Shown here piece by piece: positions 9,279-16,767 of a stretch of 64,000 nucleotides of DNA. A model generated the notes under the pieces. The model saw only the letters and a list, made by a program, of their open reading frames with translations. It searched no databases and was not told the origin of the DNA. Origin of the DNA: Mesobacillus jeotgali (GTDB taxonomy: Bacteria > Bacillota > Bacilli > Bacillales > Cytobacillaceae); assembly GCF_031759225.1 (NCBI RefSeq), contig NZ_CP134494.1, forward strand, positions 808,001 through 872,000, given 5' to 3'. How positions within the stretch are numbered: position 1 is the stretch's first letter; each line of letters starts with the position of its first letter. The translations under genes were made by a program, and so were the position numbers.

Positions 9279-9414
9279 CTGTTGATTTCCGTTCCAGGCG
9301 CTTCGCTTTCCGCGGGGCCGGCGGTGAGCCTCCTCGTCGCCGTTGGCGCCTGCGGGGTCTCACCTGTCCGTCTGATTCCGCAGGAGTCTACGCGCCTTCC
9401 ACTCCAATCAACAG
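9279..9414 (+). other. GC-rich structured leader inside the IS (copy 1)
   Basis: 136-bp segment bounded by CTGTTGATT and AATCAACAG, with inner arms containing GGCGC / GCGCC and further GC-rich hairpins such as CTGCGGGG and CCGCAGG. It is conserved in copy 2 (47538-47673) and its GC content contrasts with the AT-rich surroundings. I recall very similar stand-alone sequences in many Bacillaceae genomes, but cannot check this. It may be an RNA control element of transposase expression. Confidence 0.6.
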
Positions 9415-9489
9415 AATTCATCAACTTAGTGTGGAACTAACCATAAGTCTCTTTTAAAATAGATATATATAACGCTTGAGGTGATAAAT

Positions 9490-10848
9490 ATGCTTTCGAA
9501 AAATAATCCAATCCAACGAGATCAATTAGAAATGGTTGCTTTAGACCAACTGGTTCCTCAGGAACATTTAGTCCGCAAGATGGAAGCAGCCCTTGATTTT
9601 ACTTTCATCTATGAATTGGTGAAGGATGTGTATTCGGAAGTAGGGCGCCCAAGCATTGACCCTGTGATTTTAATTAAACTTACCTTCATTCAATATACCT
9701 TTGGCATCCGTTCCATGCGCCAGACCATTGCCGAAGTAGAAACGAATATGGCCTACCGCTGGTTTTTAGGTTATGGATTCCATGATAAAGTGCCCCACTT
9801 CTCCACCTTCGGGAAGAATTACGAACGCCGTTTTAAAGATACCGATTTGTTTGAACAGATCTTCTATCGAATTCTTAAGACCGCAGCTGATAAGAAACTT
9901 ATTAGTGCTGAACATGTCTTTATTGATTCAACCCATGTAAAAGCAAGTGCGAATAAGCATAAATTCGAGAAGAAAGTGGTGCGTAAGGAAACACGAGCGT
10001 ATCAGGAGAAACTCCAGGAAGAAATCAATTTGGATCGGGAAGACCATGGGAAGAAGCCATTTCCTCCTGATAAATTTGATAAGGAAGAGTCAAAGGAAAT
10101 CAAGGAAAGCACGACCGATCCGGAGAGTGGATACTACGTCAAAGACGAGCGCACAAAACAGTTTGCCTACTCCTTTCATGCGGCATCAGACCGTAACGGA
10201 TTTGTCCTGGGGACAATTGTTACACCTGGTAACACGCATGACAGCCTGATTCTTGAGCCACTGGTAGAACAAGTGATAGAGAAAGTCGGAAAGCCCAAAG
10301 CCGTTGCGGCCGACGCAGCCTATAAAACTCCAGCTATTACGAAGTTCCTGATGGAAAACGAAATGACTCCGGCTTTGCCTTATACACGACCGCGAACGAA
10401 GGACGGATTCTTCCGTAAATATGACTATGTATATGACGAATTCTACGACTGTTATTTGTGTCCTGCCGGTGAGATCCTGAAGTATTCGACCACCACAAAA
10501 GAGGGGTATCGTGAATATAAATCCCCAAAACACATCTGTGCAACCTGCCCGTTTTTAGCGCAATGTACAGAAAGCAAGGATCATCAAAAGGTGGTAACTC
10601 GCCATATCTGGCAGGAGTATGTGGAAGAAACGGACCACTTGAGGCACAAGCAGGAAGTAAAAGAAATCTATGCGAAGCGTAAGGAAACCATAGAGCGCGT
10701 ATTCGCAGATGCAAAAGAAAAGCATGGCATGCGTTGGACAACCCTAAGGGGGCTTAAAAAATTGTCGATGCAGGCGATGCTTACTTTCGCTGCCTTGAAC
10801 TTGAAGAAGATGGCCAACTGGACTTGGAGAAGTCCAGTAATGGCCTAA
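9490..10848 (+). CDS. IS1182-family transposase (copy 1)
   Basis: 452-residue DDE transposase, intact. The N-terminal domain has the MLSKNNPIQRDQ start and GIRSMRQTIAEVETN. The catalytic domain has FIDSTHVKAS (first Asp), AVAADAAYKTPA (second Asp) and ERVFADAKEKHGMRWT (Glu). Four cysteines (YLCPAG, HICATCPFLAQC) suggest a zinc-binding insertion. The start is ATG 9490 with GAGGTG 6-7 nt upstream; an in-frame GTG at 9481 overlaps that ribosome site. About 20 residues differ from copy 2. Confidence 0.95.
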   Translation: MLSKNNPIQRDQLEMVALDQLVPQEHLVRKMEAALDFTFIYELVKDVYSEVGRPSIDPVILIKLTFIQYTFGIRSMRQTIAEVETNMAYRWFLGYGFHDKVPHFSTFGKNYERRFKDTDLFEQIFYRILKTAADKKLISAEHVFIDSTHVKASANKHKFEKKVVRKETRAYQEKLQEEINLDREDHGKKPFPPDKFDKEESKEIKESTTDPESGYYVKDERTKQFAYSFHAASDRNGFVLGTIVTPGNTHDSLILEPLVEQVIEKVGKPKAVAADAAYKTPAITKFLMENEMTPALPYTRPRTKDGFFRKYDYVYDEFYDCYLCPAGEILKYSTTTKEGYREYKSPKHICATCPFLAQCTESKDHQKVVTRHIWQEYVEETDHLRHKQEVKEIYAKRKETIERVFADAKEKHGMRWTTLRGLKKLSMQAMLTFAALNLKKMANWTWRSPVMA

Positions 10849-10901
10849 AAGTATAGCGAAGAGAGTCTATTTTCTTTAAAACATCCGACGAAATCCAAAA
10901 G

Positions 10902-10935
10902 GGGGTTCGGAATGAGACCATTCCGAACCCCTTTT
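10902..10935 (+). terminator. IS-borne terminator at the right end (copy 1)
   Basis: Arms GGGGTTCGGAAT / ATTCCGAACCCC, 6-nt loop, then TTTT. It ends the transposase transcript 12 bp before the IS boundary. Confidence 0.88.
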
Positions 10936-10947
10936 GTCGACAAACTG

Positions 10948-10975
10948 AAGCAAGATTCCACGTGGAATCTTGCTT
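10948..10975 (+). repeat. Right target-site duplication with original T-tract
   Basis: Second copy of the 28-bp palindrome seen at 9181-9208, followed by seven further T, so the full original terminator of the MFS gene now lies downstream of the IS. Confidence 0.95.
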
Positions 10976-11029
10976 TTTTTGTGCAGGCTAGCTCGCATAT
11001 TTTAGATTAATGCATACGTAGAAAGAAGT

Positions 11030-11229
11030 TTTTAGCGAAAAGGGTAGTTTACAATAGCGAAAAAGAAATTTTACATACCGAAAAAAATTTTTTATAGCGA
11101 CTTTTTCATTTATATAGCGACTTATGTAATTATATAGCAACTTTTTAAATATTATAGCGACTTTTTCTTTTATATAGCGATTTTCATTTTATATAGCGAA
11201 ATGGTAATTGTATGTCATAATCCCCATCT
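11030..11229 (-). repeat. 20-bp-period array with leader hairpin, TCGCTATATAAA type, minus orientation
   Basis: Read on the minus strand, the leader arms are AGATGG (11224-11229) and CCATTT (11199-11204) with exactly 19 nt between. Directly after come about nine CGCTATA-type cores at roughly 20-bp steps (11198, 11179, 11159, 11139, 11119, 11099, 11080, 11059, 11037); those at 11139 and 11080 are degenerate. The same design occurs at 19800, 27656 and 55857. It lies downstream of the 37-codon minus-strand gene. Confidence 0.85.
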
Positions 11230-11235
11230 TTATGG

Positions 11236-11268
11236 CAAAAAAAGAAAGCCGCAATCATTACTCGGCTT
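11236..11268 (-). terminator. Terminator of the 37-codon gene
   Basis: On the minus strand AAGCCG / CGGCTT arms, starting just before the stop codon, then TTTCTTTTTTT. Confidence 0.75.
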
Positions 11269-11371
11269 CCTGTTCCGTTGTATCAGGCTGACACATTTTA
11301 TCGATGCCGTAACCGATGACGAGCATCATCGCGATTGGAATGGAGAAGTTTAATAGATGAACAATGGTCAT
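11258..11371 (-). CDS. Small membrane protein, 37 residues
   Basis: Short gene: ATG at 11371, GGGAGG 7-8 nt upstream, stop overlapping an intrinsic terminator. The product starts MTIVHLLNFSIPIAMM, continues as one hydrophobic helix (about residues 5-23), and ends in a polar acidic tail with one Cys. No family recognised. It is divergent from nosD, with a 15-bp perfect palindrome directly upstream of its ribosome site. A good ribosome site and a dedicated terminator make it credible despite its size. Confidence 0.65.
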   Translation of the reverse strand: MTIVHLLNFSIPIAMMLVIGYGIDKMCQPDTTEQEAE

Positions 11372-11387
11372 GTCCAAGTCCTCCCTT

Positions 11388-11402
11388 AACCTTATTAAGG
11401 TT
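11388..11402. promoter_or_regulatory. Perfect 15-bp palindrome between the small gene and nosD
   Basis: AACCTTATTAAGGTT. It abuts the ribosome site of the 37-codon gene and lies downstream of a minus-strand TATAAT. It could be a repressor operator or a leader hairpin. Confidence 0.45.
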
Positions 11403-11612
11403 TGCATATTAATAACATTATATTGGATTTGTCACAAAATAGACACAATTACTTTTGATTATTCTGAAAACTTCACAAGTTAACGAGTTATCCCCTACTT
11501 TCACAGTAAATCACATTAGTAACTTCAATGTTTTCCAACAAATATTTCAAGGTTTCCTCACATTTTTTTGCTAAATTTTAAAAAGAAACTATTGCCGGGA
11601 GGAGGCAGCTTT

Positions 11613-12959
11613 ATGTGGAGGCTGAAAAAGCCGCTTGCCATCATTTTCTTTTTGCTTCTATTATTCATCCCTATGAATACCTTTGCTGAGGAGTTCAAAG
11701 TGGAGCGCGGCCAATCAATCCAGAGAGCTGTAGAAGGTGCCAGAAATGGGGATACCATCCTTGTCGCTCCAGGAGTATATAAAGAAAGTCTGATGATCAA
11801 TAAGGAAATCTATATAAAAGGAGAAAAGGGGACCATCATTGATGGGGGTGGAAATGGGAATGTCATCATGGTGACAGCTTCAAATGTGGTTATTGAAGGA
11901 CTCACCATCCAGAATAGCGGCTCTGGTCAGGAGGACAGCGGAATCTATATTAAAAAAGCTCACCGAAATGTAATCCAGAACAATACTTTAAAAGATGTCC
12001 AGAATGGAATTTATATAGCGAACAGCAATGAAAATCAGATACTAGGAAACAGCATTACAAGCAATGAATCTCATTTTTCCAAGCGTGGGAACGGCATCCA
12101 TATGTTCAAGGGTGACGGCCATTTGCTGAAAGAAAATGAGATTGTGAATGTCCAGGATGGTATATATTTTGATTTTACGAAAGGCATCAAGGTGCTTGAT
12201 AACCACGTCAGCGAATCACGCTATGGCATGCACTTTATGTTCAGTGAAGAAATCCTCGCGGAAAGGAACCATGTCGAAAAAAATGTGACAGGGCTCATGG
12301 TGATGGATTCTGCCGGCATTGATTTTATTGAAAACAAGGTGACGGACCAGTTTCATTTCCGGGGTTACGGTATCTTGATTTATGAAACAAAAGACGTACT
12401 CGTGGAGGGGAATGAAATTCTTCGGAACAGCACCGGACTCTCCCTGGAATATGGGGCCGATACTCAAGTCAACAGGAATCAGATTGCCGCAAATCAAGTT
12501 GGCCTGGAATTCATGGGCAAGAATGAAAATAATACGTTTACCGAAAATAATTTTATCGGAAATGTCGTCCCGTCCAAGATTTCAGGGGAGGATATGAGGC
12601 TTGATGATGGTGTGAAGGGTAATTATTGGGATGATTACAGCAGTTTTGACCTTTCAGGTGATGGTGTGGGAGAGGAAGCATACAAGGCAGGTTCCCTGTA
12701 CGATCGCCTGTTGCGCAAGCAGCCGTACTGGCAATTCTTTTTTGAAAGTCCTTCAATCAAGCTGTGGACAAAGGCAGAAGCATTGTTTCCTTCTTTTGGG
12801 ACAGCAGATGTGTATGATGCCCGCCCGCTAGTAGAACCAGTAGCCATGCTTCAGGAAGCACAACATCACAGCAAGGATCGGATGGTGCCTGGTTTAATAG
12901 GCATACTGTTCATTTTGTTATCGATATTTGTCATTGTGAAAGGAAGGAAACTGTCATGA
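11613..12959 (+). CDS. nosD: NosD, periplasmic-type beta-helix copper-insertion protein
   Basis: 448 residues. An N-terminal signal peptide (MWRLKKPLAIIFF..., cleavage near Ala-Glu-Glu) is followed by a right-handed parallel beta-helix of repeated N-x-I/G-I-Y units, as in the carbohydrate-binding/NosD fold, and a C-terminal transmembrane helix as an anchor. NosD works with NosF and NosY in maturation of the CuZ centre of nitrous oxide reductase. The start is ATG 11613, with GGGAGGAGG 7 nt upstream; a TTG further upstream at 11568 lacks a ribosome site. It overlaps nosL by 4 nt. No nosZ is in the window. Confidence 0.9.
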   Translation: MWRLKKPLAIIFFLLLLFIPMNTFAEEFKVERGQSIQRAVEGARNGDTILVAPGVYKESLMINKEIYIKGEKGTIIDGGGNGNVIMVTASNVVIEGLTIQNSGSGQEDSGIYIKKAHRNVIQNNTLKDVQNGIYIANSNENQILGNSITSNESHFSKRGNGIHMFKGDGHLLKENEIVNVQDGIYFDFTKGIKVLDNHVSESRYGMHFMFSEEILAERNHVEKNVTGLMVMDSAGIDFIENKVTDQFHFRGYGILIYETKDVLVEGNEILRNSTGLSLEYGADTQVNRNQIAANQVGLEFMGKNENNTFTENNFIGNVVPSKISGEDMRLDDGVKGNYWDDYSSFDLSGDGVGEEAYKAGSLYDRLLRKQPYWQFFFESPSIKLWTKAEALFPSFGTADVYDARPLVEPVAMLQEAQHHSKDRMVPGLIGILFILLSIFVIVKGRKLS

Positions 12960-13420
12960 TTAATAAGACTGGAGCTTTATTGCTAATGTCGGCCGCGTTG
13001 ATATCGGGCTGCCAAAACAGCACGATGGAACCAGAGGAAATCAACCCGGAAATTGATGTGTGTGAGGTGTGCAATATGGGTCTTGCCCATGAGCACTTTG
13101 CTACCGAGGTCGTCACTGCTGATGGGGAAGTTTATAAATTTGATGATATAGGATGTATGGATGAATTTGTGGAAATGGAGGCACATCTTAAGGAAGAAAA
13201 TGCCGCAAAACAATACGTCCGTGATGTGGACACAGGAGAATGGGTCGAGCTTGAAAAAGCCTTCCATGCGTACCATCCTGATTTCTGGACGCCAATGGCA
13301 AATGGTGTTGTCAGTTTCAAGGACAAAGAGAGTGCGGAGAAGTACGTAAAAGACCAGGGAATGGGAGAAGTACTGGATTATGAGTCATTAAAGAAACATG
13401 AGTGGAGCTGGGAGCAATGA
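12956..13420 (+). CDS. nosL: NosL copper-chaperone lipoprotein
   Basis: 154 residues. The lipoprotein signal ends in ISGC (Cys about residue 19). The NosL domain carries CEVCNMGL, the Cu(I)-binding CxxCxM site, and a GCMDEF segment. In the family NosL delivers Cu(I) to the nitrous oxide reductase maturation machinery. Its ATG overlaps the nosD stop and its stop overlaps the nosY start, so nosD-L-Y-F is one tight operon. Confidence 0.92.
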   Translation: MINKTGALLLMSAALISGCQNSTMEPEEINPEIDVCEVCNMGLAHEHFATEVVTADGEVYKFDDIGCMDEFVEMEAHLKEENAAKQYVRDVDTGEWVELEKAFHAYHPDFWTPMANGVVSFKDKESAEKYVKDQGMGEVLDYESLKKHEWSWEQ

Positions 13421-14235
13421 GGCACATCGCCAGGCAGCAAATGACCTTAATGATGAGAAGCCATTGGCTTGCAGGTTTTGGATTATTGTTCTCATCCCTG
13501 GCTGTGATGGTTGCGTTCCTTGGAAACACTGGCGGAACTGGATTTGACGGTTTTAACAGGATGACAGCCAGCTTGCTGAATATCAACTTGTTGCTGATTC
13601 CCTTGCTGTCATTGTTGATCGGCAGCTTATTCCTGTCAGGCGAAAAGGAAGACCGCGGGCTAATGCTGCTGCTGACCTATCCGATTTCCCCGTGGGCCAT
13701 CATCCTTGGGAAGTATGCAGGATTATTTATTGCCGTCTGGTCCGTTTTGACATTTGGGTATGGCTCAGCCTTGCTCGTCATTTTCTTCGTCGGCGGAGGA
13801 GTCTCAGTTTCCTTGTTGATATTATTTTATCTATATTCGATCTTGCTAGCGGCAATCTTTCTGTCGCTGGCAATGATGATTGGCATAATCGCCAAAACAC
13901 GATTCCAAGCACTGGGAATAAGCCTGATTGTCTGGGCTTTCCTTGTGCTTTTCTATGAATTTATCATTATGGGATTAAGCATGTTCCTGATGAAGCAGTG
14001 GCTGCTGCCAATGCTGACTGTGTCTATCTTTCTGAATCCGGTAGAGTTGATCAGAGTCCAGTCAATCTTGTCACTTGATGGAGCTTCTGTATTTGGACCG
14101 CGATTATATGACTTGACCATCTGGGCAGATGGATTGGCCGGGAAAATGATGTTTGTACTTGCCGTTTTGCTCTGGACGGTACTGCCTGTCCTCTTCACAG
14201 TGTACAGGATGAAACGGGGGGTTAGTGATGAATAG
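13417..14235 (+). CDS. nosY: NosY-type ABC transporter permease
   Basis: 272 residues with six hydrophobic helices and the ABC-2 permease pattern (LFLSGEKEDRGLMLLL around residue 70). It forms the membrane part of the NosFY transporter that supports NosD. ATG 13417 overlaps the nosL stop (ATGA), with GGAG 9 nt upstream; a GTG at 13402 would start earlier. It overlaps nosF by 8 nt. Confidence 0.88.
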   Translation: MRHIARQQMTLMMRSHWLAGFGLLFSSLAVMVAFLGNTGGTGFDGFNRMTASLLNINLLLIPLLSLLIGSLFLSGEKEDRGLMLLLTYPISPWAIILGKYAGLFIAVWSVLTFGYGSALLVIFFVGGGVSVSLLILFYLYSILLAAIFLSLAMMIGIIAKTRFQALGISLIVWAFLVLFYEFIIMGLSMFLMKQWLLPMLTVSIFLNPVELIRVQSILSLDGASVFGPRLYDLTIWADGLAGKMMFVLAVLLWTVLPVLFTVYRMKRGVSDE

Positions 14236-14938
14236 CAGCGAATGGATCAGAATAGAAGGACTGGCAAAACATTATAGTGAGACGAAAAAAATCACTGACA
14301 TTCACTTCACCATCAACAAGCCTGAAATCTTTGCGCTTTGCGGCGGAAATGGCGCGGGTAAGAGTACGTTGATCAAGATGCTGACAGGGATGATGAAACC
14401 GACTGCTGGCAAGATCTTGATGGACGGAAAGGTCATTGACCCGCAAAACCAGGGATTCAAAAAGCTATTTTCCTATATGCCGGATGAAATGCTCTTTCCT
14501 CGCCAGCTGACAGGTTTGGAAGCCTTGACTTTTTTTGCGAGATTAAGAGGAATAAGTGGTGAGAAAGTCGTAGAAACACTGCAACAGGTTGGATTATTCG
14601 ATGTGAAAAACATGCAAATCAAACAATACTCTAAAGGAATGCAGCAACGTCTTTCACTGGCACAGGCGCTGTTGCCGGATGTTCCTCTGCGTATCCTCGA
14701 TGAGCCAACCAATGGTCTTGATCCATTGTGGGTATACCGCTTCAAGGAAATTGTCCAGGAAGAGAAAAAGCAGGGCAGGACAATTTTCTTTACTACCCAT
14801 ATCCTCAGTCTCGTCGAGGAATTGGCAGACAGGGCTGCGTTCATGCAGGAAGGGCAGCTGCAGTATTGTGATTCAGTAGAATCACTTGTACAAAAAAATG
14901 GAATCTATACACCTCTTGAAAAAGTGTTCTTTCATTAG
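14228..14938 (+). CDS. nosF: NosF-type ABC transporter ATP-binding protein
   Basis: 236-residue ATPase. Walker A GGNGAGKSTLIKML, signature YSKGMQQRLSLAQ, Walker B LRILDEPTNGLDP, and a switch His in FTTHIL. It energises the NosY permease. The start is ATG 14228, with GGGG 7 nt upstream; a GTG at 14225 lies just before. It is the last gene of the operon, followed by a strong terminator. Together nosDLYF is a full accessory set, but the reductase it normally serves is absent here. Confidence 0.9.
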   Translation: MNSSEWIRIEGLAKHYSETKKITDIHFTINKPEIFALCGGNGAGKSTLIKMLTGMMKPTAGKILMDGKVIDPQNQGFKKLFSYMPDEMLFPRQLTGLEALTFFARLRGISGEKVVETLQQVGLFDVKNMQIKQYSKGMQQRLSLAQALLPDVPLRILDEPTNGLDPLWVYRFKEIVQEEKKQGRTIFFTTHILSLVEELADRAAFMQEGQLQYCDSVESLVQKNGIYTPLEKVFFH

Positions 14939-14957
14939 TTCATGAATATGAAAAAAA

Positions 14958-14993
14958 ATCCCGGTGCTGATGTCTGCACCGGGATTTTTTTTT
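14958..14993. terminator. Bidirectional intrinsic terminator
   Basis: Arms ATCCCGGTGC / GCACCGGGAT with an 8-nt loop, eight A before and a long T run after. It serves nosF (+) and the convergent NosL-like gene (-). Confidence 0.92.
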
Positions 14994-15015
14994 GTCATTA
15001 ATAGATGCTGTATAC

Positions 15016-15681
15016 TTAATGGCCGCTATCCTCTTCGCTGTCGCCATGCATTTCACTTTCGCCATCCATATCGCTATCCTTTTCCATGCTATCGCTGTTC
15101 TTATCCATGCTATCATTGTTCATCTTCATTTTTTTCATGTAGCGTTCTTTTGAGACTTGGTCGATTTGCTCCCATGTTGCCATTGCTGGATTCTTGTCGT
15201 TGTTTTCTGAAATGAATTTTTCGGCGCTTTCATTCTCCTTGAAGAAAGCATAGCCGTATTTCATAGGTGTTTTAATATCTGCTTTTACAGGAATTGCGGA
15301 ATCGGCATCGATCCATTCAGATGTAATATAATCACGTACCCAAGTTTCTTCAAATTCCACATCATCACGACGTGTGATATTCAATAAACATCCGGAGTCG
15401 TCAAAGAATACATATTCTCCGTCTTTCGTTTTAGCCTGAGCTGTGAATACTCCCATTGGATCAGCTTCGTCGTATACCTTCATATTGCAGAAAGCACAAA
15501 CATCATTGGCACCAGGTTCATGAGGTCCATCTCCATGATCGTGATCATTTTCCTCATGCTTCATCTCTGTTGCGGCAGTCTCCTGTCCGTCTTTCTGCTC
15601 ATTTTCTGCTGCTTCATCTCCGCAAGCAGAAACAATTATCATTAAAAAGAATGCTATCATGACAGCAAATAATTTCTTCAT
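15016..15681 (-). CDS. NosL-like lipoprotein with His-rich and Met-rich metal-binding flanks
   Basis: 221 residues. The lipobox is VSAC (Cys about 20). A His/Asp-rich stretch (HEENDHDHGDGPHEP) comes before the NosL core, which has VCAFCNM (CxxCxM) and a DDSGCLL segment. The last ~45 residues are low-complexity, rich in Met, Asp, Ser and Lys (KKMKMNNDSM, then MDGESEMHGDSEE). His and Met clusters suit Cu binding outside the membrane. It is convergent to the nos operon and about 65 aa longer than NosL. A role in copper handling is likely; the tail function is inference. Confidence 0.82.
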   Translation of the reverse strand: MKKLFAVMIAFFLMIIVSACGDEAAENEQKDGQETAATEMKHEENDHDHGDGPHEPGANDVCAFCNMKVYDEADPMGVFTAQAKTKDGEYVFFDDSGCLLNITRRDDVEFEETWVRDYITSEWIDADSAIPVKADIKTPMKYGYAFFKENESAEKFISENNDKNPAMATWEQIDQVSKERYMKKMKMNNDSMDKNSDSMEKDSDMDGESEMHGDSEEDSGH

Positions 15682-15847
15682 TTTATTCTCCTCCTTTGAT
15701 CGATTTCAATCCTATCAAGGAGTTGTGATTAAAATGCGAAAAATCAGTGGGGAAATCGTGAGAAGTAGTTTGTTTTTATGAATATTTTGTGACAGGTTTC
15801 CAGCATCGTTTATAGGATGCCAGGTTACAGTGCATGGGGGACTGACT

Positions 15848-15994
15848 ATGTATTTTGTCGGCCCAAAAAGAAGATTAAGCAGTAATGAACGTGAAATATA
15901 TGGTCTAAAGAGCGATTTAAAATTGTACTTTAGTATATATGCTTATTGTTTATCCTGTTTATTCCTGCTTGTAAACTTCATGAAATCCAAATAA
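15848..15994 (+). CDS. Possible 48-residue small protein (antisense overlap)
   Basis: Open frame with ATG at 15848, GGGGG 7 nt upstream, a basic N-terminus (MYFVGPKRRLSSNE) and a hydrophobic C-terminal half. Its last 52 bp run antisense into the end of the SinR-like gene, which weakens the case. No family recognised. Confidence 0.22.
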   Translation: MYFVGPKRRLSSNEREIYGLKSDLKLYFSIYAYCLSCLFLLVNFMKSK

Positions 15995-16287
15995 TAAGCA
16001 AAGTCTTCTTTGCTTATTCCGTTTTTTATAGCTTCATCAACGAGTCCAGCCCATTCCTCATCAACAGGCTTCATGAAAGCATTCGTATTATTTTGTCCCA
16101 TCAAATACTCCACAGTTGTATCCAGATTGTCTGCCAGCCTGGAAAGCACCTGAAGAGAGGGATTTTCCTGGATTCCCCTTTCGATGTAGCTGAGATAGGA
16201 TTTAGAAACCTTCGCTTTTTCAGAGAGCTCGCTAATAGAATACTTTTTTTCAAGCCGTAAGCTTTTAATTTTCTCGCCAACCTTCAT
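15943..16287 (-). CDS. SinR-like HTH regulator, paralogue 1
   Basis: 114 residues. An XRE-type helix-turn-helix (about 5-62; SISELSEKAKVSKSYLSYIERG) is followed by a C-terminal helical hairpin of the SinI/SinR type (DEEWAGLVDEAIKNGISKEDF). The full architecture matches B. subtilis SinR, the biofilm repressor that binds GTTCTYT boxes and is titrated by SinI. The promoter region holds two inverted GTTC pairs, so autoregulation or cross-regulation by the second SinR is likely. It is not adjacent to a sinI gene. Confidence 0.87.
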   Translation of the reverse strand: MKVGEKIKSLRLEKKYSISELSEKAKVSKSYLSYIERGIQENPSLQVLSRLADNLDTTVEYLMGQNNTNAFMKPVDEEWAGLVDEAIKNGISKEDFAYYLDFMKFTSRNKQDKQ

Positions 16288-16320
16288 ATAGGGATCTCCT
16301 TTGAATTCATCTATTAATTC

Positions 16321-16342
16321 ATTATAACGAACAAAAAGGTTC
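16321..16342 (-). promoter_or_regulatory. Minus-strand -10 with inverted SinR-type boxes
   Basis: TATAAT on the minus strand at 16321-16326. GAAC at 16329-16332 and GTTC at 16339-16342 form an inverted pair, the latter within GTTCTTTT, a match to the SinR box GTTCTYT. The pair sits between the -10 and the expected -35. Confidence 0.55.
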
Positions 16343-16377
16343 TTTTAAAAATACAAGAAACTAAGATAAACAGAGCA

Positions 16378-16418
16378 TTTTCTTAAAAAAGAACGATTTT
16401 TGTTCTTTTTTAAGAAAA
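16378..16418. promoter_or_regulatory. 17-bp perfect inverted repeat with two divergent SinR-type boxes
   Basis: Left arm TTTTCTTAAAAAAGAAC (16378-16394), 7-nt loop, right arm its exact complement (16402-16418). Each arm ends in AAAGAAC/GTTCTTT. It lies between the divergent SinR-like and zinc-ribbon genes, with no upstream gene for it to terminate, so an operator is more likely than a terminator. Confidence 0.6.
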
Positions 16419-16508
16419 TTCGCCATATTTTAGACTTTTTCAGAATTGGTACAAATGAACTATACTTCAATGGAATAAGGCAGTAAGCCACTTTAAGAAG
16501 GAGGCAGG

Positions 16509-16703
16509 ATGTCTGTGTATAGAAAAAATTGTGATCGATGCAATCGTCCGTCGTTTAGCAGCAGTGAGGCAGGAGAATGGCTCTGCCCGATTTGCGGAAA
16601 TGATTTAACCCGATATCCATTCTTTAATGCTATCAGTCTTGAAAAAGTGGCCATTATGTCGGACTGGAAAAAGCAAAAGTATAAGAAAATGGCCAACTCT
16701 TGA
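16509..16703 (+). CDS. Small zinc-ribbon protein, 64 residues
   Basis: ATG 16509 with AAGGAGG 7-8 nt upstream. Two CxxC pairs (NCDRCNR and LCPICGN) are spaced as in a zinc ribbon, followed by a basic tail with WKKQKYKK. Its partner and function are unknown. It is divergent from the SinR-like gene and shares the control region with the 17-bp inverted repeat; a TATACT -10 with TTCAGA 16 nt upstream lies at about 16441-16468. Possibly part of the Sin regulon. Confidence 0.75.
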   Translation: MSVYRKNCDRCNRPSFSSSEAGEWLCPICGNDLTRYPFFNAISLEKVAIMSDWKKQKYKKMANS

Positions 16704-16742
16704 GTTTATGGGGGTGAATAAATAAAAAGAGTTCAACAATTA

Positions 16743-16767
16743 GAGATATTATTTGACAAAATATCTC
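16743..16767. promoter_or_regulatory. Perfect inverted repeat around a TTGACA box
   Basis: GAGATATT and AATATCTC, 8-bp arms with a 9-nt centre that contains TTGACA (16753-16758). It may be an operator over a -35 element upstream of the riboswitch; no well-spaced -10 was found. Confidence 0.35.

Larger units (their letters stand above)
9209..10947 (+). mobile_element. IS1182-family insertion sequence, copy 1 (1739 bp)
   Basis: The ends are set by comparison with copy 2 and by the 28-bp duplication. The left end starts CAGACTGTAGACAAA and the right end, read inward, starts CAGTTTGTCGACAAA, giving imperfect terminal inverted repeats. It contains a structured 136-bp leader (9279-9414), a full-length transposase and intrinsic terminators at both ends. 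It sits exactly between a terminator stem and its T-tract. It is the same length as the copy at 47468-49206. Confidence 0.93.

Noticed and set aside
9212..9460. Short protein frames in the IS leader
   Set aside because: They run through the GC-rich structured segment, differ between the two copies by radical changes and have no ribosome site.
11425..11450. FNR-type site upstream of nosD (TTGTCACAAAATAGACACAA)
   Set aside because: Only the outer four bases form an inverted pair; it does not match TGTGA-N6-TCACA.
16378..16418. Rho-independent terminator
   Set aside because: The perfect stem is followed by T on one strand, but no gene is transcribed into it from either side; the arms contain SinR boxes at a divergent promoter, so an operator is the better reading.
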